Shown here: positions 44,997 through 54,300 of the stretch, piece by piece
Layout: each line of letters starts with the position of its first letter
Numbering within the stretch: the stretch's first letter is position 1
Source of the DNA: Candidatus Bandiella numerosa
GTDB taxonomy: Bacteria; Pseudomonadota; Alphaproteobacteria; Rickettsiales; Midichloriaceae
Length of the DNA: 64,000 bases
Reading direction: 5' to 3'
Assembly: GCF_029981845.1 (NCBI RefSeq)
Contig: NZ_CP104164.1
Span: 620,001 to 684,000, forward strand
Program-made: the position numbers and the translations under genes
The notes under the pieces: generated by a model
Database searches by the model: none
What the model saw: only the letters and a program-made list of their open reading frames with translations
Told to the model about the DNA's origin: nothing

Positions 44997-46661
44997 GTGT
45001 ATCACACTTAATAGAACGTCTTCCATACCATTCATTATGCCATATGCTTTTGCATTAAATGAATAAAACCTTTGTTGTTTCATTAAATCTGTCATTGAAG
45101 TTGCCTCATCAACATTAGAACCTTCTAAGCTACCACTGACGATTGTGCCTGTGCCATTCTGCCCAACAAGAGATAATGTGGCAGGGCCAGATTCTGCGGT
45201 ACTTGAAAATACAGTGCCAAATTCATTTTGAAGTTTTGCTGGATCTTTAAAAATTGCAAGAGGAACTGCTGCAAGCAATTTGTCATCACCATTAGAGTAA
45301 TGGCCAGTTAAATTTCCCTTTTTATCAATACTGGTATTCATTAATGCTCCTTCTTTTTTTCCATCGGTAGTTATATCTCCATTAAATGAATCGCCGTACA
45401 TGTCAATTTTGTTCCAATTAAGTTTGAAAGTGGATGTGATTTGTTCTCCTTGAACATCAAAATTAATCGTTAAACTATCTAAACCTGTAGAGGTGCCCTT
45501 TCCAGTTTTTGGATCAAAAGTAATTTTACCAGATCTAATCGTACTACTACTAGCAGGATCTCTTTCTTGACCAGGAATAGAAACCTCAACTGTATATTCA
45601 TTAAAATCTGTCCTTATGAAGTCCATGGAAACTTGATGGGGATTATCCTTAGAGTCAATTACCAAAAACTCTTCCATAAAACTAGGCGAATACTTTCCAC
45701 TTGCTATGTTATAATCCTTATTATTCCCAGCATACCACGATTTAACAAATCCTTTGTCTAAAATATCAGTTTTACCTGCAGCTGTAGTTGAATCTATGCT
45801 TTGTGGTTTAACTTTTGCAGCAAGTATAGGTGCAAGAGGTTTATCTTCAAATTGCATTCTAGTGTTTTCCTTTAATTCAAATTCAATTGCATTAGTCGTC
45901 GATGTCGATGTGATGGGATCGGATTTGAAATATTGACCTAGATTGTTTTTCATTTTTGTAACTAAATCACCTATATTACTATATTCAATCGTCATTCTAT
46001 TTCCATCTCTGACTACAGCTTGAGGCATTGCTTGTTTAGTTAAAGTAACAGAAAGTTGATTTGATTTATCACCAACGTTTTGATAAAAATTCATTAAGAA
46101 TGAGTCGCCATCAGCAATTACAGTAGGAGATGTATCAATCGTCATTTGTGCTTTACCTCCACCAACAATAGGAGCTTGTGCACTTAGCTTTAGATTAATG
46201 TCAGCGGTTGTTGTTTCATGACCCTTTATGGTACTTGATGACAACTGTATGCGCTTAGGATCTTCAATTCCTTTTTTTTGGTTTTGGTCGCCATCTGTGT
46301 ATAATTCTCCAAGTAAATAACAGTCATTAGGAGCTACTAAAAAGCCATCTTTGTTTTTTTCAAATCGTCCAGCATTTGTATATCTTCTTTCTCCATTGCA
46401 TTCTACAACAAAGAATCCATTGCCTTCGATTGCGTAATCAAATTCATTTTTTGTTTCGGTGATTTCTCCTTGAATATCAGCTTGAACACGGGAAACAGCT
46501 GTGACACCGCCATTATATTTAGTAGTTTCACTCAAAAGATAATTTCCAAAAGCTTTATAACCAGGGGTATTTGCATTACTTAAATTTATACCAATTTTAC
46601 CAGAGACTGACTCTGCTGCTGCCATACCTTGGGTTACTGCTGCTATACCTGCTGAAGACAT
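44991..46661 (-). CDS. flgE: Flagellar hook protein FlgE
   Basis: FlgE polymerises into the hook that joins the flagellar rod to the filament. The 556-residue protein has the rod/hook N-terminal signature INLSNANTPGYKA, the domain DYAIEGNGFFVVE with YTNAGRFEKNKDGFL typical of FlgE/FlgF, a large variable domain, and the C-terminal helix region GSNVDEATSMTDLMKQQRFYSFNAKAYG. No other flagellar gene lies in the window. Flagellar genes occur in some Rickettsiales (Midichloriaceae and relatives) but not in Rickettsia proper, a strong taxonomic hint. The last residues end at a repeat element. Confidence 0.9.
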   Translation of the reverse strand: MSSAGIAAVTQGMAAAESVSGKIGINLSNANTPGYKAFGNYLLSETTKYNGGVTAVSRVQADIQGEITETKNEFDYAIEGNGFFVVECNGERRYTNAGRFEKNKDGFLVAPNDCYLLGELYTDGDQNQKKGIEDPKRIQLSSSTIKGHETTTADINLKLSAQAPIVGGGKAQMTIDTSPTVIADGDSFLMNFYQNVGDKSNQLSVTLTKQAMPQAVVRDGNRMTIEYSNIGDLVTKMKNNLGQYFKSDPITSTSTTNAIEFELKENTRMQFEDKPLAPILAAKVKPQSIDSTTAAGKTDILDKGFVKSWYAGNNKDYNIASGKYSPSFMEEFLVIDSKDNPHQVSMDFIRTDFNEYTVEVSIPGQERDPASSSTIRSGKITFDPKTGKGTSTGLDSLTINFDVQGEQITSTFKLNWNKIDMYGDSFNGDITTDGKKEGALMNTSIDKKGNLTGHYSNGDDKLLAAVPLAIFKDPAKLQNEFGTVFSSTAESGPATLSLVGQNGTGTIVSGSLEGSNVDEATSMTDLMKQQRFYSFNAKAYGIMNGMEDVLLSVIHV

Positions 46662-46721
46662 TTTAATAATACCAAATAAAATTATATTAACTGGTACTGA
46701 GCAATTATCATGCCAAATTAA

Positions 46722-47714
46722 TTACTTATGATTATCAACTCTCAATAAATTTAATATTTCCTTCATACCGCTATCAATAGGAATTTCGAATTCAAGCGGT
46801 TTAAGTGATTTAGGGTGAGTAAAAGAAATTTTATAAGCATGAAGTGCTTGTCTGTCAAAACCCTTAATTTTATCAACTAACTCTTTTGATACAAATTCTG
46901 GATTAAAATTATAATATAAGGCATATTTTTTATCACCAACGATAGGGGTATTTTTGTATTTCATATGCACTCTTATTTGGTGAGTTCTACCAGTTTCTAG
47001 TTCACATTCCACTAGACTAAACATCCTATTTTCATAAACATTTATCACTCTGTAATTTGTGATTGCTATTTTGCCTGTTTCATCACCAACAACACGCATT
47101 TTTGTAGGATTTTTTTTACATGGAGCAAGATTGGTCATGATACGTCCTATAATAGGATTTGGTACTCCATACGTTATTGCCAAATATATTCTTTTTACTT
47201 TTCTTTCCATGATTTGACCGCATAAATAAAGATGAGTATCGTTATTTTTAGCAATTAGCATTAATCCTGAAGTGTCTTTATCAAGTCTATGTACTATTCC
47301 TGGTCTATCATCCCCACTTGCTGAGGAAAGGGTTTTGCAATATGATACAAGTGCGTTCGCTAATGTTTGATTATCTGTGTTTGTTCCCGGATGTACAGTA
47401 AGATTTGCTGGTTTATTTATTACCATCAAATCCTCATCTTCGTATACTATGTCCAATTTTAAATTATATGGCTCTATGCTAGTTTGCTTTGTTATAATAA
47501 AAATTGAAATTAAATCTCCAATTTTGAGCTTTTTGCCACAGTTTTTTTCTATAATGTTGTTAAGAGTAACTCCTGAATTAAGAATTAAAAACTGAACCTG
47601 CGACCTTGTTTGTTCACTGATTTTTGAGGTAATGAATTTATCTAATCGTTCCCCTTGTTCCCCTGATATAACTTCAAAAGCATAAGCTATTTCATCCGAT
47701 TTTACTAATTTCAT
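46722..47714 (-). CDS. rluD: 23S rRNA pseudouridine synthase RluD
   Basis: RluD makes pseudouridines 1911, 1915 and 1917 in helix 69 of 23S rRNA. The 330 residues contain an N-terminal S4 RNA-binding domain (GERLDKFITSKI), the VINKPANLTVHPG motif, the catalytic aspartate in HRLDKDTSGLMLIAK, and ETGRTHQIRVHM. Length and order fit RluD better than RluC. Confidence 0.94.
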   Translation of the reverse strand: MKLVKSDEIAYAFEVISGEQGERLDKFITSKISEQTRSQVQFLILNSGVTLNNIIEKNCGKKLKIGDLISIFIITKQTSIEPYNLKLDIVYEDEDLMVINKPANLTVHPGTNTDNQTLANALVSYCKTLSSASGDDRPGIVHRLDKDTSGLMLIAKNNDTHLYLCGQIMERKVKRIYLAITYGVPNPIIGRIMTNLAPCKKNPTKMRVVGDETGKIAITNYRVINVYENRMFSLVECELETGRTHQIRVHMKYKNTPIVGDKKYALYYNFNPEFVSKELVDKIKGFDRQALHAYKISFTHPKSLKPLEFEIPIDSGMKEILNLLRVDNHK

Positions 47715-47861
47715 GAAAGTATTTTTAAAAATAGATGCATCTTATATCAATTGCCTTAAATAATTTAACATTTAAATTTAGTCTTTTTGGTGATTTTTTA
47801 CATCATCTTTGCCATTTATCCAAGGTACATTAGGCTCAGATGCTATAAAAAATCTCTTAAA

Positions 47862-47903
47862 AATACCAATTTATCTATCAAATTATTTTAGAGAATTGGT
47901 ATT
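47862..47903. repeat. Inverted repeat between rluD and nrdR
   Basis: AATACCAATT (47862-47871) and AATTGGTATT (47894-47903) are perfect arms around a 22-base spacer in the divergent rluD-nrdR gap. It could be an operator or a cruciform. No T-run follows. Confidence 0.4.
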
Positions 47904-48010
47904 AATCACAAGTCCTTTAAGTACTGATTATACAAAAAAACTTTATATTTACCATATAATTCGCTATTTTAGAGATTATTAATCTAGTGAATATGTAAGT
48001 CTTAAAAATT

Positions 48011-48484
48011 ATGAAATGTCCTTTTTGTGAATTTTTGAATACTCAAGTGAAGGATTCGCGATCATCAGATGATAATTCTAGCATCAAGCGTAGAAGAATT
48101 TGTAATAATTGTGGGGCGAAATTTATTACGTATGAAATGCTGGAGGTACGAGAAATAATGGTAATTAAAAGAAGTGGTTCAAAAAGACCATTTGATATAC
48201 AAAAATTACTAAGATCATTAGAGATAGCAACTAGAAAAAGGAATATAGAAAATGAGCTTTTGAATAAAATTGCTTCAAGTATAGTAAAAAAGCTCCAAAA
48301 ATTTGGAGAAGGAGAAGTTGAATCTAAAATTATAGGTGAGTTAGTGATGAATGAGCTGATTAAGGTTGACCAAGTTGCATATGTTAGATATGCATCAGTA
48401 TATATGGATTTTAAGGAAGTTCAGGATTTTAAAGGATTAATACAAACATTAGATCATAAAATTAGTGATAAAGAAAGCAACTAA
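48011..48484 (+). CDS. nrdR: Transcriptional repressor NrdR
   Basis: NrdR is a zinc-finger, ATP-cone repressor of ribonucleotide reductase genes. The 157-residue product has CPFC near residue 3 and CNNCG at about 32, forming the zinc ribbon, then the ATP-cone VIKRSGSKRPFDIQKLLRSL and the conserved VAYVRYASVYMDF. Its target nrdB is at 56616, but I did not find a pair of NrdR boxes upstream of nrdB. It overlaps murG by 20 bases. Confidence 0.96.
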   Translation: MKCPFCEFLNTQVKDSRSSDDNSSIKRRRICNNCGAKFITYEMLEVREIMVIKRSGSKRPFDIQKLLRSLEIATRKRNIENELLNKIASSIVKKLQKFGEGEVESKIIGELVMNELIKVDQVAYVRYASVYMDFKEVQDFKGLIQTLDHKISDKESN

Positions 48485-49571
48485 TAATAAAACAATTATC
48501 ATTTCTGCAGGTGGTACTGGTGGACATGTGTTCCCGGCACAAGCTGTTGCTGAAAAATTACAAAAAGAGGGTTATAAGCTACATCTGGTATGTGATGAAA
48601 GGGCTTTGAAATATTGTGATGGAGTATTTGGTGATATCGAAAAAACGGTTATTTTCTCAACATCTCCAAGGCAAAATTTGAGTAATAGGGTATTAAATTT
48701 ATCGCTTTTGCTTATCAGTACATTAAAAATAATGTGCAAATTTTGTTTTAAAAGGCCGAAAGTAATAATTTCATTCGGTGGATATCCAGCTTTTCCAGCA
48801 TCGTTATGCGCAATAATTTTTGGTATACCTCTTTTTTTACATGAACAAAATTCGGTTCTTGGACAAATTAATAGAATTTTTTTACCATTTGCGGATAAAT
48901 TGTTAATCTCATTTCCGGATACAAAGAAAATTAAAGATAAATATAGAAAAAAAGTTATCCTAACAGGGCTACCAATTAGGGAGAATTTGATAAAAGTTTT
49001 GCCAGAGTACAATATTAAGGCAAAGAGAAAAATAACAAATTTAAGGATATTGGTAATAGGTGGTAGTCAGGGAGCAAAGCTTTTTAGTGATGTAGTGCCA
49101 GAAGCAATTTTAAATTTAGAAAAATCTTTGCAAAGTAGGGTGCATATTACCCATCAAGTTAGAAAAGAGTATTTAGACGATACAGTGAATATTTATTCCA
49201 AAACAAATTGCAAATCTAATGTTAAAGTTTTTTTCGATAATATCGAGGAATTATATAATAAGCATGATTTAATTATTTCAAGAGCAGGCGCATCATCCGT
49301 TGTTGAGGTGTTATTATTTCAAAAAGCAGCAATATTGATTCCGTTTGCCAAAGCAAAAGATAATCATCAATTATATAATGCTAAATACCTTAGTGAAAAT
49401 TCAAAAGTCATTATGAAAGAGGAGGGCCAATTTTCAGCACAGTGGCTAGCTTCGTATATCAAAGACTGTTTAGAAAATCCTGAGAGCATATATGAGATGG
49501 AGAAATCTTATAAAAATCAACTGAGAGAGCTTCATATTAATTCTGTTAACAAGTTTTTTAACGAGATATAA
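48465..49571 (+). CDS. murG: UDP-N-acetylglucosamine transferase MurG
   Basis: MurG adds GlcNAc to lipid I to form lipid II at the inner leaflet of the membrane, the last cytoplasmic step of peptidoglycan synthesis. The start is a GTG at 48465 inside nrdR. The 368 residues hold ISAGGTGGHVFPA near the N-terminus, ISFGGYPAFPA, HEQNSVLGQINR, VIGGSQGAK and the donor-binding SRAGASSVVEVL. It appears without neighbouring mur genes. Palindromic element B starts at its stop codon. Confidence 0.96.
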   Translation: MIKKATNNKTIIISAGGTGGHVFPAQAVAEKLQKEGYKLHLVCDERALKYCDGVFGDIEKTVIFSTSPRQNLSNRVLNLSLLLISTLKIMCKFCFKRPKVIISFGGYPAFPASLCAIIFGIPLFLHEQNSVLGQINRIFLPFADKLLISFPDTKKIKDKYRKKVILTGLPIRENLIKVLPEYNIKAKRKITNLRILVIGGSQGAKLFSDVVPEAILNLEKSLQSRVHITHQVRKEYLDDTVNIYSKTNCKSNVKVFFDNIEELYNKHDLIISRAGASSVVEVLLFQKAAILIPFAKAKDNHQLYNAKYLSENSKVIMKEEGQFSAQWLASYIKDCLENPESIYEMEKSYKNQLRELHINSVNKFFNEI

Positions 49572-49712
49572 GCTATTATACCAATCCCCTTTTTTAATTT
49601 ATCCAAACACTTAGTTCGGAGCTCGGTTTTACGCATGTACTAATGTACATTTGCGCAGCCTCGTCCCTCTAAGTAGTTGTCTAATTTAATCTGGGACTTG
49701 GTATAATAAGCA
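49571..49712. repeat. Palindromic element B after murG
   Basis: A nearly full-length palindrome of about 140 bases. The outer arms TATTATACCAA (from 49575) and TTGGTATAATA (to 49709) match, and the centre is GCATGTAC-TAAT-GTACATTTGC around 49643. It begins on the murG stop codon. Its sequence is unlike element A, so it is a second element type. I saw no second copy in this window. Confidence 0.75.
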
Positions 49713-49823
49713 CTATATCGCTATTTTAAAATCACAGCCAACAATAAAAATATTTAAACCTTAGTATAAATATAACGCTTCATATGGTATTATGAGCGCG
49801 AAGAATAATTAACAATTTTTATT

Positions 49824-51254
49824 ATGACAGTATCTGAAAAGGAAAAGAAAGAGTTTATACGATTAGATTATAAGGGAAAACACGCATTATTATTTGAAAA
49901 TCTTAAGCTTTTAAAGGGCGCTATTGATTCAAATTCTAGAAAAGCTTATATTTCTGATTTAGAAGAGCTCATTAAATTTGAAATCGAAAACGGTATTGAT
50001 CCAAATTATGCACTTGGCAATAGTGTAACTCCAATGATTTTTGCAGCTAGTATTGGGAATGTCGCTATAATGAAAAAATTGATTGAAAAAGGAGGAAATG
50101 TAAACTGTTTCATACCTCAATCAAAAAATACACCTTTACTCCTTGCCTCTAATAAAGGGCATTTTGAGATGGTGAAATTGTTAATTGAAAATGGAGCTAA
50201 TATAGATTTCCAACAGAAAGATGAGTATACAGCATTATATATAGCTGCAAATAATAATGAAGAAAAAATAGTTAAATATCTTATAGAAAAAGGAGCGAAT
50301 TACCACATAAGAGATTATCAAGGATTAACTGCTAAAGATCGAGCAGAGGGCGGTAGTTATAGCATAATAAATAGTGCAATAAAATCTAAAGAATTAGAGT
50401 TAGAATATGTTGCTTATGAAAATTTTATAAATCTAAAAGATAAGCAAAAATTACTAGGTGGGCAGTATAAGGGTGAGATTGGAGAATTAAATGGTGAAAC
50501 ATTCGTAATAAAGCCAATGATAGCGGAGGAGTATTTTGCCACTAGACTGCTTAATCATTTAAACCCAGAATTATTTCAAAATTTAGTACTTGTCGTGCAA
50601 GATAATGCTAATTCTAGTAAATTAAACAAGGTTAATACCATTTTAACCGCTAATAAATTTATTAAATCTTTTGTACCGATGACGAGAATTGATACTTATG
50701 GTGACAGCCCGGAAGAAATGTATCTGTACATAACTCTTATCGCTAATTATGGAATCAACATGGGCCTGGGTGATGATTTAAGTTATGATAATTATGGATA
50801 TGTAATAGATAACTATGGAAAGAAAAAGGCATTTGTACTGGATCATGAATTAGCATTTAATAGACTTGGTGAGTCGTATTATGGCCTTAGCAATATACTT
50901 TATCCTATAGATCATAAATCTGCTATTATTGAGGATAAGATGTGGAAAGATACAATATCTAAAAAAGAACTATCATTTATCAGTAAATTTACAAAGCATT
51001 GTAGTAAAATATTTAGTAATTGTAAAAGTGCTAAAATAACTTCCGCAATAAAAAAAATGCATTCAGAGGTGCTAAGTAGGGAAGTGGAGTTGCATGCTTT
51101 TTTCGACATGAAATCAATTAAGGATATAATTCAGAAAGATGAAGATGCTTCATACCCAAGGATTCATTATCATTCTTACGAAGATGTGGTGAAATTTACC
51201 GAAACCTTGTCAGAAATCGTAGATATGTTTGATTCTGCAAAAGTAGATTTGTAA
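49824..51254 (+). CDS. Ankyrin-repeat protein with kinase-like C-terminal half, candidate T4SS effector
   Basis: A 476-residue protein. The N-terminal region (to about 65) is helical and is followed by three ankyrin repeats at about residues 66-98, 102-131 and 135-165 (for example TPLLLASNKGHFEMVKLL). The C-terminal 270 residues have kinase-like motifs: a glycine-containing loop ending in Lys230 (ELNGETFVIKP), Glu235/236, a catalytic-loop-like GLGDDLSYDNYG (Asp317/318, Asn323), and a metal-binding VLDHELAF (Asp340). No signal peptide. This layout recalls Legionella ankyrin effectors with kinase folds. Effector status is inferred from the architecture and the presence of virB3 in the window. 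Confidence 0.7.
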   Translation: MTVSEKEKKEFIRLDYKGKHALLFENLKLLKGAIDSNSRKAYISDLEELIKFEIENGIDPNYALGNSVTPMIFAASIGNVAIMKKLIEKGGNVNCFIPQSKNTPLLLASNKGHFEMVKLLIENGANIDFQQKDEYTALYIAANNNEEKIVKYLIEKGANYHIRDYQGLTAKDRAEGGSYSIINSAIKSKELELEYVAYENFINLKDKQKLLGGQYKGEIGELNGETFVIKPMIAEEYFATRLLNHLNPELFQNLVLVVQDNANSSKLNKVNTILTANKFIKSFVPMTRIDTYGDSPEEMYLYITLIANYGINMGLGDDLSYDNYGYVIDNYGKKKAFVLDHELAFNRLGESYYGLSNILYPIDHKSAIIEDKMWKDTISKKELSFISKFTKHCSKIFSNCKSAKITSAIKKMHSEVLSREVELHAFFDMKSIKDIIQKDEDASYPRIHYHSYEDVVKFTETLSEIVDMFDSAKVDL

Positions 51255-51322
51255 TATATACTTTGTGTTGCTAAATAGTTTAAAGTTTGTAGAATTGCTT
51301 AAAATAATGATTTAAAGTTTTA

Positions 51323-52588
51323 ATGACATCAGTAAATTATTCAATAAAGCAAAATGGATTAACTGTTGCAACAGATACGGCAAGTGATTTTGAATCTATA
51401 ACTGTTAGTGTGCTAGTGAAAAATGGCAGTAGAAACGAGAATCAACAGAATAATGGGATTTCTCATTTCTTAGAACATATGGCTTTTAAAGGTACATCAA
51501 CAAGAACGGCGAGAGATATTGCTGAGGAATTTGATATGATAGGTGGATATTTTAATGCTTATACATCAAGAACTTCGACCGTTTATTATGCAAAAGTGCT
51601 TAAAGATGATTTGGAAAAGGCAACTGATATTCTTACTGATATCATTTTAAATTCCACTTTTGCTAAAGAAGAGTTGGAGAAGGAGAGGGAGGTGATTCTT
51701 CAAGAGTTATGTATGACAAGAGATACTCCAGATGATATAGTTTTTGATTATTTTCAAGAGACTGCCTTTAAAGACCAACCACTAGGTCGTTCAATTTTAG
51801 GGACAGAAGAGTTTATAAAAAAATTAAGTAGAGAGGAGTTGTGTGATTATTTTAAAAATCAATACTCTACTAAAAATACAATCATATCCGCTGCTGGAAA
51901 TTTTGATGCAGATAAGTTCAATGATATGGTAGATGATAGATTCAAAAATTTTCAAACTAAAAGCGTTTCAAAATACGAAAAGGCAAATTATTCAGGGGGA
52001 GAATTGCGCGTTAGTAAGGATCTAGAACAAAATCAATTTTTAATGGGATTTGAGGGTCTGTCATATTTAGATGAGAATTTTTACGATTTGCAAATTTTAG
52101 CGATTATTCTTGGTGGTGGTATGTCATCGAGATTGTTTCAAGAGATTCGTGAAAAAAGGGGATTAGTATATAATATTTCAGCATTTTCAAGTAGCTATAG
52201 TGATTGTGGAATATTTGGAATACATTCTGCCCTTGATTCAAAAAATATAAATTTGCTCATAGATTTGATTATACAGGAATTATTGAGTGTTACTGAAAAA
52301 ATAGATGATATGGAAATTGAGCGTGCCAAGGCGCAGGTAAGATCAAATTTACTTATGTCAATGGAAAGTACAACATCTAGAGCAAAAAAGCTATGTAACA
52401 ACTTTGCAATGTTTGGTAGGTATATTAGTAATGATGAGATACTAAAAAAAGTAAATGATGTGTCTGTTGGGTCATTAAAAAAAATAGCCAGGCAAATATT
52501 ATCAAACAATAATATTACTATCACTACGCTTGGAAATGTTGCAAATATTTGTAGTTATAATAAGATTATAGATAAGTTAAAATTATAA
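51323..52588 (+). CDS. M16-family zinc processing peptidase
   Basis: A 421-residue protein related to the mitochondrial processing peptidase beta subunit; the rickettsial homologue (RPP) is the nearest known relative. Seen: the inverted zinc motif HFLEH at residues 48-52 (ISHFLEHMAFKGT), the downstream glutamate region EKEREVILQEL, and the glycine-rich LGGGMSSRLFQEIREKRGLVY. It is cytosolic or periplasmic; no signal peptide is visible. It leads the quinone oxidoreductase by 9 bases. Confidence 0.93.
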   Translation: MTSVNYSIKQNGLTVATDTASDFESITVSVLVKNGSRNENQQNNGISHFLEHMAFKGTSTRTARDIAEEFDMIGGYFNAYTSRTSTVYYAKVLKDDLEKATDILTDIILNSTFAKEELEKEREVILQELCMTRDTPDDIVFDYFQETAFKDQPLGRSILGTEEFIKKLSREELCDYFKNQYSTKNTIISAAGNFDADKFNDMVDDRFKNFQTKSVSKYEKANYSGGELRVSKDLEQNQFLMGFEGLSYLDENFYDLQILAIILGGGMSSRLFQEIREKRGLVYNISAFSSSYSDCGIFGIHSALDSKNINLLIDLIIQELLSVTEKIDDMEIERAKAQVRSNLLMSMESTTSRAKKLCNNFAMFGRYISNDEILKKVNDVSVGSLKKIARQILSNNNITITTLGNVANICSYNKIIDKLKL

Positions 52589-52597
52589 AATTGAGTC

Positions 52598-53563
52598 ATG
52601 CCAAAGTCTGTTAAGTTAGTTAAATCAGGTGATAATCAACAGTTGCAGATAGAGAATATTGATAGTCAGAACCCTGGTGAGGGACAGATATTGGTTAAAA
52701 ACATAGTAGCTGGAATTAATGATGATGATATTTTTGTCAATGTTCCAGGGGATAAACAATTTATTGTTCCAGGTTACAGTGCAAGTGGAGATGTACTACA
52801 AGTTGGGGCAAATGTAACAGGTTTTAGACCTGGGGATTCTGTTGTCTATTTTACTAGAAATATGGGGAGTTACCAAGAAAATGCAATTGTTAATGCAGAA
52901 AATTTTGTAGCAGTTCCTGAAGAAATTTATCAAAAAACAGCTGGAGCGACGTATTTTGCTGGAATGATGGCGCATTCTCTTTTAAAAAGGGTCTATATAA
53001 TCGGTTCAAAGTCAATAGTTTTAATACATAATATATCTTCTGGTATTGGCTATATATTAGCTCAGTGGGCAAATGATTTAGGAGCTATTGTCATTGGTAG
53101 TGTTGATAGTGATAACAAAAAAGCTTTTGCATTAGAACATGGTTGCAGAACAGTGGTTAATTATCAATCAGAAAACTGGCAACAAGAAATCATGGAGTTT
53201 ACTAAAGGGTATGGTGTAAACATTATCTATGATTCGTTAGGTGGTATAGTCCATGATAAAAACATTGCATGTATGACTAAAATGGGAATTTTAGTTTATT
53301 ATGGTGCAAGGTTAAATCAGATGGTTAATATTGATATCAATAAGCTTTCTGCCAAATCTTTGTATATTACATTCCCATCAATTTTTGATTATAAAAGCAA
53401 TAAGATGGAAAGGGTACTATGTGCGGATGAAGTCTTTGGGATGATTAAAGCCGGAAGAATTAAAGTTAAAATTTGTGATGAATTTAGTCTAGATAACATA
53501 AGTCAAGCTTACGACAAAGTAAAAAGTAATAATTTTATGGGTTCGGCATTAATAAATATTTAA
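52598..53563 (+). CDS. NADPH:quinone oxidoreductase family protein
   Basis: A 321-residue medium-chain dehydrogenase/reductase without the zinc ligands, of the QorA type. It has an N-terminal GroES-like domain (VPGYSASGDVLQVGANVTGFRPGD) and a Rossmann domain with IHNISSGIGYILAQWA and a conserved DSLGG. QorA reduces quinones with NADPH. The nucleotide-binding loop reads NISSGIG rather than AAAGGVG, and activity is not certain. A decayed copy of its last codons lies at 54239. Confidence 0.88.
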   Translation: MPKSVKLVKSGDNQQLQIENIDSQNPGEGQILVKNIVAGINDDDIFVNVPGDKQFIVPGYSASGDVLQVGANVTGFRPGDSVVYFTRNMGSYQENAIVNAENFVAVPEEIYQKTAGATYFAGMMAHSLLKRVYIIGSKSIVLIHNISSGIGYILAQWANDLGAIVIGSVDSDNKKAFALEHGCRTVVNYQSENWQQEIMEFTKGYGVNIIYDSLGGIVHDKNIACMTKMGILVYYGARLNQMVNIDINKLSAKSLYITFPSIFDYKSNKMERVLCADEVFGMIKAGRIKVKICDEFSLDNISQAYDKVKSNNFMGSALINI

Positions 53564-53601
53564 CAATTTATTTGAATATAGAGATATTAATGCTGAAATA
53601 A

Positions 53602-54108
53602 ATGCTTAATGTACTTGCAACAGTCTTAAATTGTTTGCCGCATTTAATGAGTGATCAAACTAAGTGGCAGCACTTAAACATTAACTATGAAATTCCCAGA
53701 ACAGAAAGAATATGGATGCAATATGGAGATATAAGGATAAATCTTCATAGAATATTTCCGAGCACAAAAAAGCCTTTTTTTCATCCTCATCCGTGGCCAT
53801 GTTCTATGATTATATTGGATGGGACATACGAGATGGGCTTAGGATACGGCAGCAAAACACCGCAGGTAATATCTACATGTGTGTTAAGTAAGGGGGCAAG
53901 GTATGAGATGACGAGTAAATATGCTTGGCATTATGTCAAGCCTCTAAATGGAGAGCCAGTGTACAGTATAATGGTAAGTGGTTTGCCATGGAAAAACATT
54001 GCGCTATCAGAGAGCGGGAGTGCTTCTCATACTTCTTTGAATAGTCATATATTTAATGAGTTATTCCAGATTTTTATCACTTTGTTGTCGAGTAAGGCAC
54101 CTTCATGA
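53602..54108 (+). CDS. Cupin-like protein of unknown function
   Basis: A 168-residue protein with a histidine-rich beta-barrel motif FHPHPWPCSMIILDGTYEM, resembling the metal-binding cupin motif, and a later histidine in AWHYVKP. No substrate can be read from it. The base composition is visibly richer in G and C than its neighbours, and the gene lies beside a decayed duplication, so horizontal acquisition is possible. No recognised family beyond the cupin fold. Confidence 0.6.
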   Translation: MLNVLATVLNCLPHLMSDQTKWQHLNINYEIPRTERIWMQYGDIRINLHRIFPSTKKPFFHPHPWPCSMIILDGTYEMGLGYGSKTPQVISTCVLSKGARYEMTSKYAWHYVKPLNGEPVYSIMVSGLPWKNIALSESGSASHTSLNSHIFNELFQIFITLLSSKAPS

Positions 54109-54238
54109 CTGAGAGTGCCTCCTCTAAGGCCACAGGTTAATACGCCTATCCGCAACATAGCTGCGAAAAAGACCTATAGCGTATTATACGAATAATAACC
54201 CCCTTTTATATTTTTCTTGACTTGAGGGTGTTTCCAAG
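54109..54238. other. Intergenic stretch with cruciform repeat
   Basis: First part of a 365-base gap (54109-54473). TAATACGC with CTAT (54138-54149) pairs with ATAGCGTATTA (54176-54186), and CGCA/TGCG pair inside, giving a branched hairpin. There is no T-run directly after it. It may be the 3' end signal of the cupin gene or another small palindromic element. Confidence 0.45.
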
Positions 54239-54289
54239 ATGGGTTCGTTAGTAGTAAATATTTAACAATTTGAGTATAGAGATATTAAT
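54239..54289 (+). pseudogene. Decayed duplicate of the quinone oxidoreductase 3' end
   Basis: ATGGGTTCG followed by TAAATATTTAACAATTT and then GTATAGAGATATTAAT repeats the last codons, stop and spacer of the oxidoreductase gene at 53535-53591. The short frame reads MGSLVVNI then stop, against MGSALINI in the intact gene. Only this end remains; the rest of the copy is gone. Confidence 0.65.
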
Positions 54290-54300
54290 CTGGATCAGTC

